Below are positions 46,007 through 55,328 of a stretch of DNA of 64,000 bases, piece by piece. The stretch covers positions 124,001 to 188,000 of the forward strand of contig NZ_FNNN01000005.1 of assembly GCF_900106755.1 (NCBI RefSeq), read 5' to 3'. Both the position numbers and the translations under genes were made by a program. The notes below the pieces were generated by a model that had not been told where the DNA came from, searched no databases, and saw nothing but the letters and a program-made list of their open reading frames with translations. The DNA comes from Bacteroides faecis MAJ27 (lineage in GTDB: Bacteria; Bacteroidota; Bacteroidia; Bacteroidales; Bacteroidaceae). Each line of letters begins with the position of its first letter. The stretch's first letter is position 1.

Positions 46007-47059
46007 ATGAGCATGGATAATCATATCGTAATTATGGCCGGAGGCATCGGCAGCCGTTTTTGGCCGATGAGCACACCGGAATGTCCCAAACAGTTTATTG
46101 ATGTAATGGGATGTGGACGTACGTTGATTCAACTGACCGCTGATCGTTTTGACGGTGTCTGCCCACGGGAGAATGTGTGGGTAGTGACGTCCGAGAAATA
46201 TATTGATATTGTCCGGGAGCAATTGCCGGAGATTCCTGAAAGTAATATTCTGGCGGAACCTTGTGCGCGGAATACGGCTCCCTGCATCGCTTATGCTTGC
46301 TGGAAAATAAAGAAAAAACATCCGAATGCCAATGTGGTGGTGACTCCATCGGATGCATTGGTCATTGATACGGGAGAATTTCGCCGGGTAGTAGAGAAAG
46401 CTCTTCGTTTTACTGACAACAGCAGTGCTATCGTGACACTGGGAATCAGACCGACTCGTCCGGAAACCGGATATGGATATATTGCCGCCGGAGATCCTAT
46501 CATGACTGACAAGGAGATTTTTACTGTAGATGCATTCAAGGAAAAACCGGATAGGGAGACTGCTGACAGATATCTTGCCGAAGGTGGCTATTTTTGGAAT
46601 GCGGGAATCTTTGTATGGAATGTACGCACTATCACTTCTGTGATGCGTGTATATGCTCCGGGTATAGCGCAAATCTTCGACCGTATTTTCCCGGATTTCT
46701 ATACAGAGAAGGAAAATGAAACGATTAAAAAGCTATTTCCTACCTGTGAAGCTATTTCTATAGACTATGCAGTCATGGAGAAGGCACAGGAAATCTATGT
46801 ACTCCCGGCTTCTTTTGGCTGGTCGGACTTAGGGACATGGGGAGCGCTTCGTGGACTGTTGCCGCAAGATAAATCAGGAAATGCTACAGTAGGTCCCGAT
46901 GTCCGTCTGTATGAAAGCAAGAATTGTATCGTACATACCAGTGAAGAGAAGCGTGTTGTTATTCAGGGACTGGATGGATATATCATTGCCGAGAAGGATC
47001 AGACACTGCTGATTTGCAAACTGGATGAGGAACAGAGAATAAAGGAATTCTCAAAGTAA
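46007..47059 (+). CDS. manC: Mannose-1-phosphate guanylyltransferase
   Basis: Makes GDP-mannose from mannose-1-phosphate and GTP. 350 residues with the nucleotidyltransferase signature MAGGIGSRFWPMSTPECPKQF at residues 10-30, FKEKPD near 180 and WNAGIFVW. It lacks the C-terminal phosphomannose isomerase domain of bifunctional ManC. GDP-mannose would feed fucose and capsule or O-glycan synthesis. It is a single gene facing the convergent araC-type gene, only 3 bp apart at their ends. Confidence 0.9.
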   Translation: MSMDNHIVIMAGGIGSRFWPMSTPECPKQFIDVMGCGRTLIQLTADRFDGVCPRENVWVVTSEKYIDIVREQLPEIPESNILAEPCARNTAPCIAYACWKIKKKHPNANVVVTPSDALVIDTGEFRRVVEKALRFTDNSSAIVTLGIRPTRPETGYGYIAAGDPIMTDKEIFTVDAFKEKPDRETADRYLAEGGYFWNAGIFVWNVRTITSVMRVYAPGIAQIFDRIFPDFYTEKENETIKKLFPTCEAISIDYAVMEKAQEIYVLPASFGWSDLGTWGALRGLLPQDKSGNATVGPDVRLYESKNCIVHTSEEKRVVIQGLDGYIIAEKDQTLLICKLDEEQRIKEFSK

Positions 47060-47062
47060 TCC

Positions 47063-47956
47063 TTAATTCTTTTGATATTCCTGAGGCGTCATTCCTGTCA
47101 TTCGCTTAAAGAACTTGCTGAAGAAGGACGGATTGGGAAAGTTTAATTCATCAGAAATTTGATAAACAAGGCGATTGCTGTGTTTGAGCAGCACTTTTGC
47201 CTCTAGTATAATGGACTGGTTGATCCAGTCCATTACTGTTTGTTGACTGGCTTGCCGGATCACTGTATTCAGATAACGGGGAGTAAGGCAAAGTTTGTCT
47301 GCATAAAAACTGACGTTCCGTTCTGTCTTGCTATAAGTGTTGACCAAAGAGATGAAACGTTGAAAAATATCGTTCTGATGTGTCAATGGGCTCGACTCGG
47401 ACTGTCCTTTGTTTTTGGCTATATATTCTATATTATATAGTAATCCTGCCAATAGATGCTGGATTACTTCTTTTCTGAATACAGGTTCTTGTAATACATC
47501 CCACATGACTGTTATAAAATTCTCTATTTGTACCTGCTCAGTGGTAGTCAGTGGAAGCAGCAGATTCTTTTTCCGTTGGAGGAAATGGGCAAAGAATTCT
47601 TCTTTACCGGATACTGGCAGGAAATTATGCTCTATCGCCATCATATGAGCATCAAAGTCTTGGGAGGTCTCTATAATTTGTATGATAGAGCCCGGGGCGA
47701 TCAGAGAGATATAATTAGGACGAAAGATATACTCGATCAGATTAATGAGAACTCGTGCCCGTCCATTGGTAATGATTGCGATACGGCCTTCCTGTAACCG
47801 GTAAGGTTGTCCGATTTTGAAAATGGTCGTTTCCATTTTCGAGAAGCTCGTTACAAACCCGAACTCGGCATTGATGAAACGAAATTCGTTGTGACGTACT
47901 ATATTGATATCCTTCAGTAGCTGGAGGCCTAATTCCATAGGTTCTTTCTGTTCCAT
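47063..47956 (-). CDS. AraC-family transcriptional regulator
   Basis: 297 residues: an N-terminal cupin-like sensing region and a C-terminal double helix-turn-helix. The second HTH pattern SDELNFPNPSFFSKFFKRMTGMTPQEYQ is the AraC signature, and VSFYADKLCLTPRYLNTVIR is the first HTH. It is divergent from the tolC-hlyD-ABC operon with about 160 bp between start codons, so it probably regulates that operon; the ligand is unknown. Confidence 0.9.
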   Translation of the reverse strand: MEQKEPMELGLQLLKDINIVRHNEFRFINAEFGFVTSFSKMETTIFKIGQPYRLQEGRIAIITNGRARVLINLIEYIFRPNYISLIAPGSIIQIIETSQDFDAHMMAIEHNFLPVSGKEEFFAHFLQRKKNLLLPLTTTEQVQIENFITVMWDVLQEPVFRKEVIQHLLAGLLYNIEYIAKNKGQSESSPLTHQNDIFQRFISLVNTYSKTERNVSFYADKLCLTPRYLNTVIRQASQQTVMDWINQSIILEAKVLLKHSNRLVYQISDELNFPNPSFFSKFFKRMTGMTPQEYQKN

Positions 47957-47975
47957 TCCCTTTGCTCTTTTCCGG

Positions 47976-47983
47976 CAAAGATA
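47976..47983 (-). promoter_or_regulatory. -7 box of the araC-type gene
   Basis: TATCTTTG on the minus strand, 19 bp before the start codon. No clear -33 element. Confidence 0.45.
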
Positions 47984-48079
47984 AGAAATTGCCTCAAAAT
48001 CTTCTCCTTTTTTAGGATAAATCGAACTAACGGGACATATTTCCCAACTATCGGAATGTGAAGCTATCGCTTAAACGGC

Positions 48080-48087
48080 TATCTTTG
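48080..48087 (+). promoter_or_regulatory. -7 box of the efflux operon
   Basis: TATCTTTG on the plus strand, 30 bp before the ATG at 48118, with TGTG in the -33 place at 19-bp spacing. Its position rules against a translation start at 48058. Confidence 0.5.
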
Positions 48088-48117
48088 TCTTTTGAAGAAT
48101 TCATAGAAAACAGGTGT

Positions 48118-49386
48118 ATGAAAAGAATCATTTTTAGTATTTCGCTCTTGCTCTTTGTGACGGGAATGTATGGGCAGGCGAGACGTATAACATTAGAAGA
48201 ATGTCAGCAGAAAACGCAGGACAACTATCCGTTGGTGCGTCAGTATGATTTGATAGAGAAGACGAAAGAATATAATTTGGAAAATGCGGCGAGAGGATAC
48301 TTGCCCCAGTTCGCTCTTTCAGCAAAAGCGTCTTATCAAAGCGAGGTGACGGAGTTACCTGTTGCCATTCCCGGAGTGGATATCAAAGGAATGTCTAAGG
48401 ATCAATATCAGGTGATGTTGGAGTTACAACAGCAGATATGGGATGGCGGAGGAATCCGGATGCAGAAGAAGCAGACTGAAGCGGAAGCGGAGATCAACAG
48501 AGAAAAGTTGAACGTGGATATGTACTCGTTGAATAGCCGTGTGAATGATCTGTATTTTGGAATTCTGATGTTGGATGAACAGTTGGCTCAGAATGCCTTG
48601 TTGCAAGACGAGCTGGGAAGGAACTTCCGTCAGATTACGGCTTATGTAGAAAATGGGATTGCCAATCAGGCTGATCTGGATGCTGTGAAAGTGGAGCAAT
48701 TGAATACTCGCCAGAAAAGAGTAGAGTTGATATCTTCGCGCATGGCTTATTTGAAGATGCTTTCGTTGTTGGTAGGAGAGGTACTTTCGCAGGAGACTGT
48801 GTTTGAAAAGCCTGTTCCGCAAAACGAACTTTCGGCTGTCAGTGACATTCGCCGACCGGAACTGTCATGGTTTGATGCACAGGGAACGGGATTGCAGGTG
48901 CAGGAGAAAGCATTGAATGTGCGTCATCTCCCTCATTTTGGCTTGTTTGTGCAGGGAGCTTATGGTAATCCGGGATTAAATATGCTGAAGAATGAATTTT
49001 CTCCTTATTATATTGCAGGCGTCCGGCTTTCGTGGAATTTCGGGAGTCTGTATACGCTGAAGAACGACCGCCGGGTGATTGAAAATAAACGGAAACAACT
49101 GGACAGCAATCGGGATGTGTTTCTTTTTAATACACGACTGGAAATGACACAGCAAGATCAGTCTATCCGTTCGTTGGAAAAGCAGATGCAGGATGATGAT
49201 GAAATTATCCGGTTGCGTACTAATATTCGTCGGGCTGCGGAAGCCAAAGTTGCAAATGGTACGCTGACGGTGACCGAGATGCTTAGAGAACTGACGAATG
49301 AGAGCCTTGCACGTCAGGCGAAAGCAATGCATGAGATTCAACGGCTGATGGGCATTTATCAATTGAAATATACTACTAATCATTAA
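48118..49386 (+). CDS. TolC-family outer-membrane efflux protein
   Basis: 422 residues from ATG 48118; signal peptide about 1-20 (ends YGQA). Long helical coiled segments alternate with short strands in the TolC plan: a first half from LEECQQKTQDNYPLV, a QIWDGGG turn, and a second half with the NFGSLYTLKNDRRVIENKRKQL turn. It should form the outer-membrane channel for the exporter encoded downstream. First gene of a five-gene operon with 15-bp to overlapping junctions. Confidence 0.9.
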   Translation: MKRIIFSISLLLFVTGMYGQARRITLEECQQKTQDNYPLVRQYDLIEKTKEYNLENAARGYLPQFALSAKASYQSEVTELPVAIPGVDIKGMSKDQYQVMLELQQQIWDGGGIRMQKKQTEAEAEINREKLNVDMYSLNSRVNDLYFGILMLDEQLAQNALLQDELGRNFRQITAYVENGIANQADLDAVKVEQLNTRQKRVELISSRMAYLKMLSLLVGEVLSQETVFEKPVPQNELSAVSDIRRPELSWFDAQGTGLQVQEKALNVRHLPHFGLFVQGAYGNPGLNMLKNEFSPYYIAGVRLSWNFGSLYTLKNDRRVIENKRKQLDSNRDVFLFNTRLEMTQQDQSIRSLEKQMQDDDEIIRLRTNIRRAAEAKVANGTLTVTEMLRELTNESLARQAKAMHEIQRLMGIYQLKYTTNH

Positions 49387-49401
49387 TAAAATCTTTCGGA
49401 T

Positions 49402-50316
49402 ATGAAACGAATGACAAAAATAGGAATATACGGGATGGCGGTATGGATGTTTGCTGCCTGTGGGAATGGAGTGCCCGACTATGATGCAACGGGAACATTT
49501 GAAGCTACGGAAGTGACCGTTTCTGCTGAAGCGTCAGGAAAATTGCTGCGACTGGAAGTAGAGGAAGGAACAAGGCTGAAAGCCGGTGAAGAAGTCGGTT
49601 TGGTAGATACCGTCCAATTATATCTGAAGAAGCTGCAACTGGAAGCAAGTATGAAGTCGGTAGAGAGCCAACGTCCCGACCTGGCAAAGCAGATAGCTGC
49701 TACCAAACAACAAATAGCTACGGCTCAACGGGAAAAGAAACGGGTGGAGAACCTGCTTGCTGCCGGAGCTGCTAACCAGAAACAGCTGGACGACTGGGAT
49801 TCGCAGATCGCTTTGCTTCAGCGACAGTTGATTGCACAGGAATCATCATTGCTGAATAGTACGAACAGCCTGACGGAACAAGGAAATTCGGTCGGTATAC
49901 AAGTGGTACAAGTTGAAGATCAGTTGAACAAATGTCATATCCTGTCGCCTATCGAAGGTACGGTACTGGCTAAATATGCGGAAGCGGGAGAACTGGCATC
50001 TGTTGGCAAGCCGCTGTTTAAAGTGGGAGAGATTGACCGGATGTATCTGCGGGCTTATGTCACTTCAGAACAATTGTCTCAGGTGAAGCTGGGAGATGAA
50101 GTGACTGTGTACTCCGATTATGGAAATTCGGAACAGAAAGCTTATCCCGGTGTGGTCACCTGGATTTCCGACCGTTCGGAATTTACTCCCAAAACTATCC
50201 TGACTAAAAATGAACGTGCCAATCTGGTATATGCGGTAAAGATTGCCGTGAAAAATGACGGTTCGCTGAAGATTGGTATGTATGGAGGTGTGGTATGGAA
50301 AAAGGAGAATCCATAG
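49402..50316 (+). CDS. HlyD/MFP-family efflux adaptor lipoprotein
   Basis: 304 residues; lipobox MFAAC with Cys at about 20. Then a biotinyl-lipoyl half (GTFEATEVTVSAEASGKLLRLEVEEGTRLKAGEEVG), a long coiled coil (about 80-160), the second lipoyl half (ILSPIEGTVLAKYAEAGELASVGKPLF) and a beta-barrel. It bridges the inner-membrane ABC pump and TolC. It overlaps the ATPase gene by 22 bp, so the three are made together. Similar to YbhG in E. coli. Confidence 0.9.
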   Translation: MKRMTKIGIYGMAVWMFAACGNGVPDYDATGTFEATEVTVSAEASGKLLRLEVEEGTRLKAGEEVGLVDTVQLYLKKLQLEASMKSVESQRPDLAKQIAATKQQIATAQREKKRVENLLAAGAANQKQLDDWDSQIALLQRQLIAQESSLLNSTNSLTEQGNSVGIQVVQVEDQLNKCHILSPIEGTVLAKYAEAGELASVGKPLFKVGEIDRMYLRAYVTSEQLSQVKLGDEVTVYSDYGNSEQKAYPGVVTWISDRSEFTPKTILTKNERANLVYAVKIAVKNDGSLKIGMYGGVVWKKENP

Positions 50317-51764
50317 TTGTTGTAAAGGGAGTCAGTAAGAACTACGGGAAAGTAGAGGCATTGAAAGAGGTTTCCTTTGCAGTAGAGCGGGGAGAAATTT
50401 TTGGGCTGATCGGTCCCGATGGGGCGGGTAAGAGTACTTTATTCCGTATTCTGACTACTTTATTGCTGGCTGATAAAGGCACGGCGATTGTCAACGGACT
50501 GGATGTGGTGACGGATTACAAGTTGATTCGCACGAAAGTAGGGTATATGCCCGGAAGATTCTCGCTTTATCAGGATCTTTCTGTGGAGGAGAATCTGGAG
50601 TTTTTTGCGACAGTCTTTCATACGTCGATACAGGAAAACTATGATTTGATTAAAGATATCTATCAGCAGATTGAGCCGTTTAAAAAAAGAAGGGCAGGAG
50701 CTTTGTCAGGAGGTATGAAGCAGAAGCTGGCGTTAAGTTGTTCTCTGATTCACAAACCTGATATTTTATTTCTGGATGAGCCGACTACCGGGGTAGATCC
50801 CGTGTCGCGAAAAGAATTCTGGCAGATGCTCCGTAATTTAAGGAAGCAGGGGATTACAATTATTGTTTCAACTCCTATTATGGATGAGGCTCGTCAATGT
50901 GACCGGATTGCTTTTATTAATCATGGACAGGTGCATGGGATTGATACACCCGAACGGATTCTTCAGAAATTTGCTTCTATTCTTTGTCCGCCACCTTTGG
51001 AACGGGAGGAAGCGCAGAATATGGCAGTTCCTGTTATTGAAGTGGATCAGCTGACTAAATGCTTTGGGCATTTTACGGCAGTCGACCATATTTCTTTTCA
51101 GGTGAAACGCGGAGAGATTTTCGGTTTTCTTGGAGCCAATGGAGCAGGTAAGACAACTGCAATGCGCATGCTTTGCGGATTGAGCCGTCCGACATCGGGG
51201 GTAGGCAAGGTGGCCGGTTATGATATCTTCCGCGAAGCTGAACAGGTAAAAAAGCATATCGGATATATGAGCCAGAAATTCTCTTTGTATGAAGATCTTA
51301 AAGTGTGGGAGAATATCCGCCTTTTTGCCGGAATCTATGGAATGAAGGATAAGGAAATTGAAGAAAAGACAGAGGAATTGTTAGAACGCCTCGGCTTTGC
51401 AGACGAACGGAATACACTGGTAAAAAGCCTTCCTTTGGGTTGGAAGCAGAAGCTGGCTTTTTCTGTCTCTATCTTTCATGAACCGAAGATTGTGTTCTTG
51501 GATGAACCGACCGGAGGAGTGGACCCTGCTACCCGCAGACAATTCTGGGAACTGATTTATCAGGCAGCCGATCGGGGAATAACTGTTTTTGTTACCACAC
51601 ACTACATGGATGAAGCGGAATATTGTAACCGGATATCGATTATGGTAGACGGACAGATCAAGGCGCTGGATACACCGACTCGACTGAAAGAGCAGTTTGG
51701 TGTGGAGACGATGGATGATGTGTTTCAACAACTTGCCCGCCATGCGGTGCGTAAAGCAGATTGA
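50295..51764 (+). CDS. Fused double ABC ATPase of an efflux pump (YbhF-like)
   Basis: 489 residues with two nucleotide-binding domains. NBD1: Walker A GPDGAGKST, signature LSGGMKQK, Walker B ILFLDEPTTGVDP, but the switch region reads STPIMDEA, without the usual His. NBD2 (from about 250): Walker A GANGAGKTT, signature LPLGWKQK (degenerate), Walker B IVFLDEPTGGVDP, and switch TTHYMDEA with His. The composite site NBD2/NBD1-signature is thus complete, and the other is degenerate in both halves. It energises the two permeases downstream. It overlaps hlyD by 22 bp. Confidence 0.93.
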   Translation: MEKGESIVVVKGVSKNYGKVEALKEVSFAVERGEIFGLIGPDGAGKSTLFRILTTLLLADKGTAIVNGLDVVTDYKLIRTKVGYMPGRFSLYQDLSVEENLEFFATVFHTSIQENYDLIKDIYQQIEPFKKRRAGALSGGMKQKLALSCSLIHKPDILFLDEPTTGVDPVSRKEFWQMLRNLRKQGITIIVSTPIMDEARQCDRIAFINHGQVHGIDTPERILQKFASILCPPPLEREEAQNMAVPVIEVDQLTKCFGHFTAVDHISFQVKRGEIFGFLGANGAGKTTAMRMLCGLSRPTSGVGKVAGYDIFREAEQVKKHIGYMSQKFSLYEDLKVWENIRLFAGIYGMKDKEIEEKTEELLERLGFADERNTLVKSLPLGWKQKLAFSVSIFHEPKIVFLDEPTGGVDPATRRQFWELIYQAADRGITVFVTTHYMDEAEYCNRISIMVDGQIKALDTPTRLKEQFGVETMDDVFQQLARHAVRKAD

Positions 51765-51766
51765 TT

Positions 51767-52870
51767 ATGAAACAATTTATAGCTTTCGTAAAGAAAGAAT
51801 TTTATCATATTTTCCGTGACCGGCGTACGATGTTGATTCTGTTGGGAATGCCGGTCGTAGAGATTATCCTGTTTGGGTTTGCTATCAGTACGGAAGTGAA
51901 GAATGTCCGGCTGGCTGTTCTTGATCCTTCGAATGATGTGGTGACAAGGAAAATTATAGACCGTCTGGATGCGAGTGAATATTTCACGGTTACTGCCCGC
52001 TTTCATTCTCCGCAGGAAATGGAGGCTGCCTTCCGGAAAAATAAGATTGATGTGGCGATTGTATTTGGAGAGCGTTTTGCTGACGGACTTTATAAGGGAG
52101 ATGCCCGTGTGCAGCTGATAGCAGATGCAACTGATCCTAATATGTCTACTTCGCAAACCAATTACGCTGCCAGTATTGTTTCTTCGGTGGGGCAGGAAAT
52201 GTTGCCTTCCAACGTTTCTGTTTCCCGTTTGATTCCGGATATCAAATTATTGTATAATCCGCAAATGAAGAGTGCCTATAACTTTGTGCCCGGGGTTATG
52301 GGATTGATTTTAATGTTGATTTGCGCGATGATGACTTCTATTTCCATTGTCCGTGAAAAAGAGACCGGTACCATGGAAGTATTGCTGGTATCTCCGGTAA
52401 AACCATTATTTATTGTGTTGGCGAAGGCAATTCCTTACTTTGTTTTATCGTTTGTCAATCTGACTACTATTCTGTTGCTTTCAGTCTTTGTGCTGGATGT
52501 GCCGGTAGTGGGGAGTTTATTCTGGCTGGTGATGGTATCCTTGCTTTTTATCTTCGTATCGCTGGCTTTGGGCTTGCTGATTTCTTCAGTGACAAGTACA
52601 CAGGTGGCGGCAATGTTGGCATCCGGTATGATATTGATGATGCCTACCATGGTTTTGTCCGGCATGATTTTTCCGGTAGAAAGCATGCCAATAGTTCTTC
52701 AGGTCATATCGGACATTATTCCGGCCCGTTGGTATATACAGGCTGTACGCAAACTGATGATTGAAGGAGTGCCGGTTGTGCTGGTACTTAAAGAGATTGG
52801 CATTTTATTGCTGATGGCCATAGTGCTTATTACAATCAGCATCAAGAAATTTAAATATCGATTGGAATAA
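51767..52870 (+). CDS. ABC-2 type permease, first subunit (YbhS/R-like)
   Basis: 367 residues from ATG 51767 (a TTG six bases earlier is the alternative). N-terminal helix at about 22-42, then a large extracytoplasmic domain (VRLAVLDPSNDVVTR onward), then five helices from about residue 175. The conserved EKETGTMEVLLVSPVKP between helices marks the ABC-2 family. It forms the membrane channel with the next gene product. 3 bp after the ATPase stop. Confidence 0.9.
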   Translation: MKQFIAFVKKEFYHIFRDRRTMLILLGMPVVEIILFGFAISTEVKNVRLAVLDPSNDVVTRKIIDRLDASEYFTVTARFHSPQEMEAAFRKNKIDVAIVFGERFADGLYKGDARVQLIADATDPNMSTSQTNYAASIVSSVGQEMLPSNVSVSRLIPDIKLLYNPQMKSAYNFVPGVMGLILMLICAMMTSISIVREKETGTMEVLLVSPVKPLFIVLAKAIPYFVLSFVNLTTILLLSVFVLDVPVVGSLFWLVMVSLLFIFVSLALGLLISSVTSTQVAAMLASGMILMMPTMVLSGMIFPVESMPIVLQVISDIIPARWYIQAVRKLMIEGVPVVLVLKEIGILLLMAIVLITISIKKFKYRLE

Positions 52871-52881
52871 AGGAATTTATT

Positions 52882-53997
52882 ATGATAAAATTTCTGATAG
52901 AAAAAGAGTTTAAACAGTTGCTACGCAATTCGTTCTTGCCGAGATTGATTCTTGTCTTTCCCTGTATGATCATGTTGCTGATGCCTTGGGCCGTGAATAT
53001 GGAAATAAAGAATATCCAGCTGAATATCGTTGATAACGACCATTCGGTTATTTCTCAGCGGTTGGTGAATAAGATTGCGGCTTCTACTTATTTCCGTCTG
53101 ACGGAAGTTCCGGCATCTTATGCGGATGGATTGCGGAATATTGAATTGGGAACGGCGGATATTGTGATGGAGATACCCCGTCATTTGGAAAAGGATTGGA
53201 TGAACAAAGGGGAAGCTCATATCTTGATTGCCGCCAATTCGGTAAATGGAACGAAAGGAGGGTTGGGCAGTTCTTATCTGGCTACTATTATCAATAATTA
53301 CGCAACCGAATTACGTGCGGAACGTCCTGATGCCGTTTCAGCTTCGGGTAGTGCCCCTTCTATTTGTATCGATACGCAGGGATTATTTAATCCGAATCTG
53401 AATTATAAGCTTTATATGATTCCTGCACTGATGGGAATGTTGCTGACTCTGATATGCGGTTTTTTACCTGCTTTGAATGTCGTTAGTGAGAAAGAAGTTG
53501 GAACCATCGAACAGATTAATGTGACCCCTGTACCGAAGTTTACTTTTATTCTGGCCAAACTTCTACCTTACTGGATCACAGGCTTTATCGTATTGACTTT
53601 GTGCTTTTTATTATCTTGGTTGCTTTATGGAATAACTCCTGTAGGACACTTTATTGTGATTTATTTTTTGGCGATTCTGTTTGTGTTTGTTATGTCCGGT
53701 TTCGGGCTTGTCATATCCAATTATTCGGCAACTATGCAGCAATCCATGTTTGTGATGTTCTTTTTTATGTTGATTCTGATGTTGATGAGCGGACTATTTA
53801 CACCGGTGAGCAGCATGCCTGAGTGGGCGCAGGTGATCACTTATTTTAATCCGTTGAAGTACTTTATGGAAGCAATGCGTATGGTATATCTTAAGGGAAG
53901 CAGCTTACTGGAATTGCTGCCTGAAATAGGAGTCTTGTTTCTTTTTGCCCTGGTTTTCAATAGCTGGGCAGTGTTCAGCTACCGGAAAAATCAATAG
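52882..53997 (+). CDS. ABC-2 type permease, second subunit (YbhS/R-like)
   Basis: 371 residues, same plan as its upstream neighbour: N-terminal helix about 20-40, extracytoplasmic domain with IQLNIVDNDHSVISQRL, then helices from about 180 with SEKEVGTIEQINVTPVPK. The pair and the ATPase form a YbhFSR-like ABC exporter; the substrate (drug, lipid or envelope component) is not evident. It ends in a strong terminator. Confidence 0.9.
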   Translation: MIKFLIEKEFKQLLRNSFLPRLILVFPCMIMLLMPWAVNMEIKNIQLNIVDNDHSVISQRLVNKIAASTYFRLTEVPASYADGLRNIELGTADIVMEIPRHLEKDWMNKGEAHILIAANSVNGTKGGLGSSYLATIINNYATELRAERPDAVSASGSAPSICIDTQGLFNPNLNYKLYMIPALMGMLLTLICGFLPALNVVSEKEVGTIEQINVTPVPKFTFILAKLLPYWITGFIVLTLCFLLSWLLYGITPVGHFIVIYFLAILFVFVMSGFGLVISNYSATMQQSMFVMFFFMLILMLMSGLFTPVSSMPEWAQVITYFNPLKYFMEAMRMVYLKGSSLLELLPEIGVLFLFALVFNSWAVFSYRKNQ

Positions 53998-54014
53998 TCG
54001 GGTAATGGGACTAT

Positions 54015-54061
54015 ATAAAAAACAGCTCTTTTCCTTTATGATCGGAAAGAGCTGTTTTTTT
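54015..54061. terminator. Bidirectional terminator, efflux operon / hsp20
   Basis: Arms AACAGCTCTTTTCC and GGAAAGAGCTGTT with one bulge, 54021-54034/54044-54056, flanked by A and T runs on both sides, between convergent genes. Confidence 0.85.
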
Positions 54062-54102
54062 ATTATCTCTTCACCCGCTTGAGGTGAATTGCGGTTACTG
54101 TG

Positions 54103-54531
54103 TTATTTTACTTCGATTTGCTTTTCGGCTTTCTTCACTTCTTCTTCAGAAATCTTAGGAAGTTGAACATTCAATACTCCGTTTTCTACTGCGGCAGATA
54201 TTTTTTCTTTATCTACATTATCCGGTAGAATCATAGTCTGCTGGAACTTGGAATAAGAGAATTCGCGACGTAGATAGCGACCTTCTTTCTTCTCTTCTTT
54301 GTTTTCAGTCTTCTTCTCCATGGTGATAACGAGGTTATTTTCTTCATCAATGCGAACATTGAAGTCCTCTTTTGTCATCCCCGGAGCAGCCAGTTCAACT
54401 TTGTATTCTTTTTCTGTTTCAAAAACATTGATTGCAGGTGCGGTAGCATTTGCTTTTACCATCCAATCGTTATCAAAGAAATCGTTAAAAATACTTGGTA
54501 ACCAGTTTTGAGTTCTTCTAACAGGCATCAT
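54103..54531 (-). CDS. Small heat-shock protein, Hsp20 family
   Basis: 142 residues; an alpha-crystallin domain from about residue 38 (FETEKEYKVELAAPGMTKEDFNVRIDEENNLVITM) to the end with GVLNVQLPKI. The start MMPVRRTQNW leads a short N-terminal arm (WLPSIFNDFFD). ATP-independent holdase for unfolded proteins. It stands alone with a long leader of 266 bp before the next gene upstream. Confidence 0.95.
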   Translation of the reverse strand: MMPVRRTQNWLPSIFNDFFDNDWMVKANATAPAINVFETEKEYKVELAAPGMTKEDFNVRIDEENNLVITMEKKTENKEEKKEGRYLRREFSYSKFQQTMILPDNVDKEKISAAVENGVLNVQLPKISEEEVKKAEKQIEVK

Positions 54532-54797
54532 AATCTTAGTCTCCTATCTTTTAGTTAAACATTCGGTTTATTCAATTTTGAACTTCGGGTCGTCGCTTTC
54601 TGCAGAGAGGAATTTTCGACTCTTGCCGTCCGTTTTCGAACCGTCGTTCGCTGTTATAAGTGCAAACCTTATGCCAAAAGATATTTGAGGCTGTAAGTGT
54701 CTATTTGTCATCTTGATAATGTCAATTTATCTTGTTTGATGACAAAATGTAGCCTGTGTTTGTTTATTTTATATAATATAGATATTAATTTGATATT
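54532..54797. other. Gap upstream of hsp20
   Basis: 266 bp between hsp20 and the AlaX-like gene, both on the minus strand. It has runs of T and several TTTG or CAAA words but no exact promoter with the usual spacing. I see no ORF. Confidence 0.3.
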
Positions 54798-55274
54798 CTA
54801 TTTCTTCTCAAGAAGCTTGAATCTCAACCTTAATACTTGTCTTTCTTCATCATAATCATGACTGATGATTTTGAAAGTTCCTATTTCTGAAGTATTGGAT
54901 ACATGTAGTCCGATACAGGCACAGGCGTCGTAATCTCCGATACGTATAATACGAAGGGTTTCACTGGCATCAGCGGGAAGTTTGCTCAGGTCTACGATGT
55001 CTTTTGCTTCTTCATGAGTCATGAATTCTACAGTAACGGGCAGATTTTGGTCGATAGCTGCATTTACTTTATCTTCGATCATTTGTATTTCCGCCTCCGT
55101 GGGACATACAGAAAGAATATAGTCGCATTTACTCTTTTTCCTTTCTATATGGGCATTTCTTGAGCGGAGGCAACCAAAGGTTTTTACCATAGTGGCATTT
55201 AATAAATGCTCTGCTGTATGCATAGGCGCGATTGACACATCCTGAAATTTGGGGGCTGCTTGATTTATTTCCAT
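54798..55274 (-). CDS. AlaX-like tRNA-editing domain protein
   Basis: 158 residues from ATG 55274 (an upstream ATG at 55304 would add ten residues, MSKSNKNLSI, part of which is read from a repeat array). The zinc/editing motif HTAEHLLN (HxxxH) near residue 20 and ACACIGLHVSNTSEIG (Cys-x3-His) near 123-138 match the editing domain shared by AlaRS and ThrRS. Stand-alone versions (AlaX) clear mischarged tRNA-Ala. Possible alternative: a ThrRS-editing-like protein. Upstream is the GxxExxY gene. Confidence 0.75.
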   Translation of the reverse strand: MEINQAAPKFQDVSIAPMHTAEHLLNATMVKTFGCLRSRNAHIERKKSKCDYILSVCPTEAEIQMIEDKVNAAIDQNLPVTVEFMTHEEAKDIVDLSKLPADASETLRIIRIGDYDACACIGLHVSNTSEIGTFKIISHDYDEERQVLRLRFKLLEKK

Positions 55275-55300
55275 AATAGACAAATTTTTATTGCTTTTAG

Positions 55301-55321
55301 ACATAAGAACAAAAGAACATA
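55301..55321. repeat. 8-bp array upstream of the AlaX-like gene
   Basis: Units CATAAGAA, CAAAAGAA, CATATTTT with an 8-bp period. It lies just downstream of the GxxExxY stop. The matching array at 55727-55747 is in inverted orientation with the two units swapped. Confidence 0.55.
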
Positions 55322-55328
55322 TTTTTTC

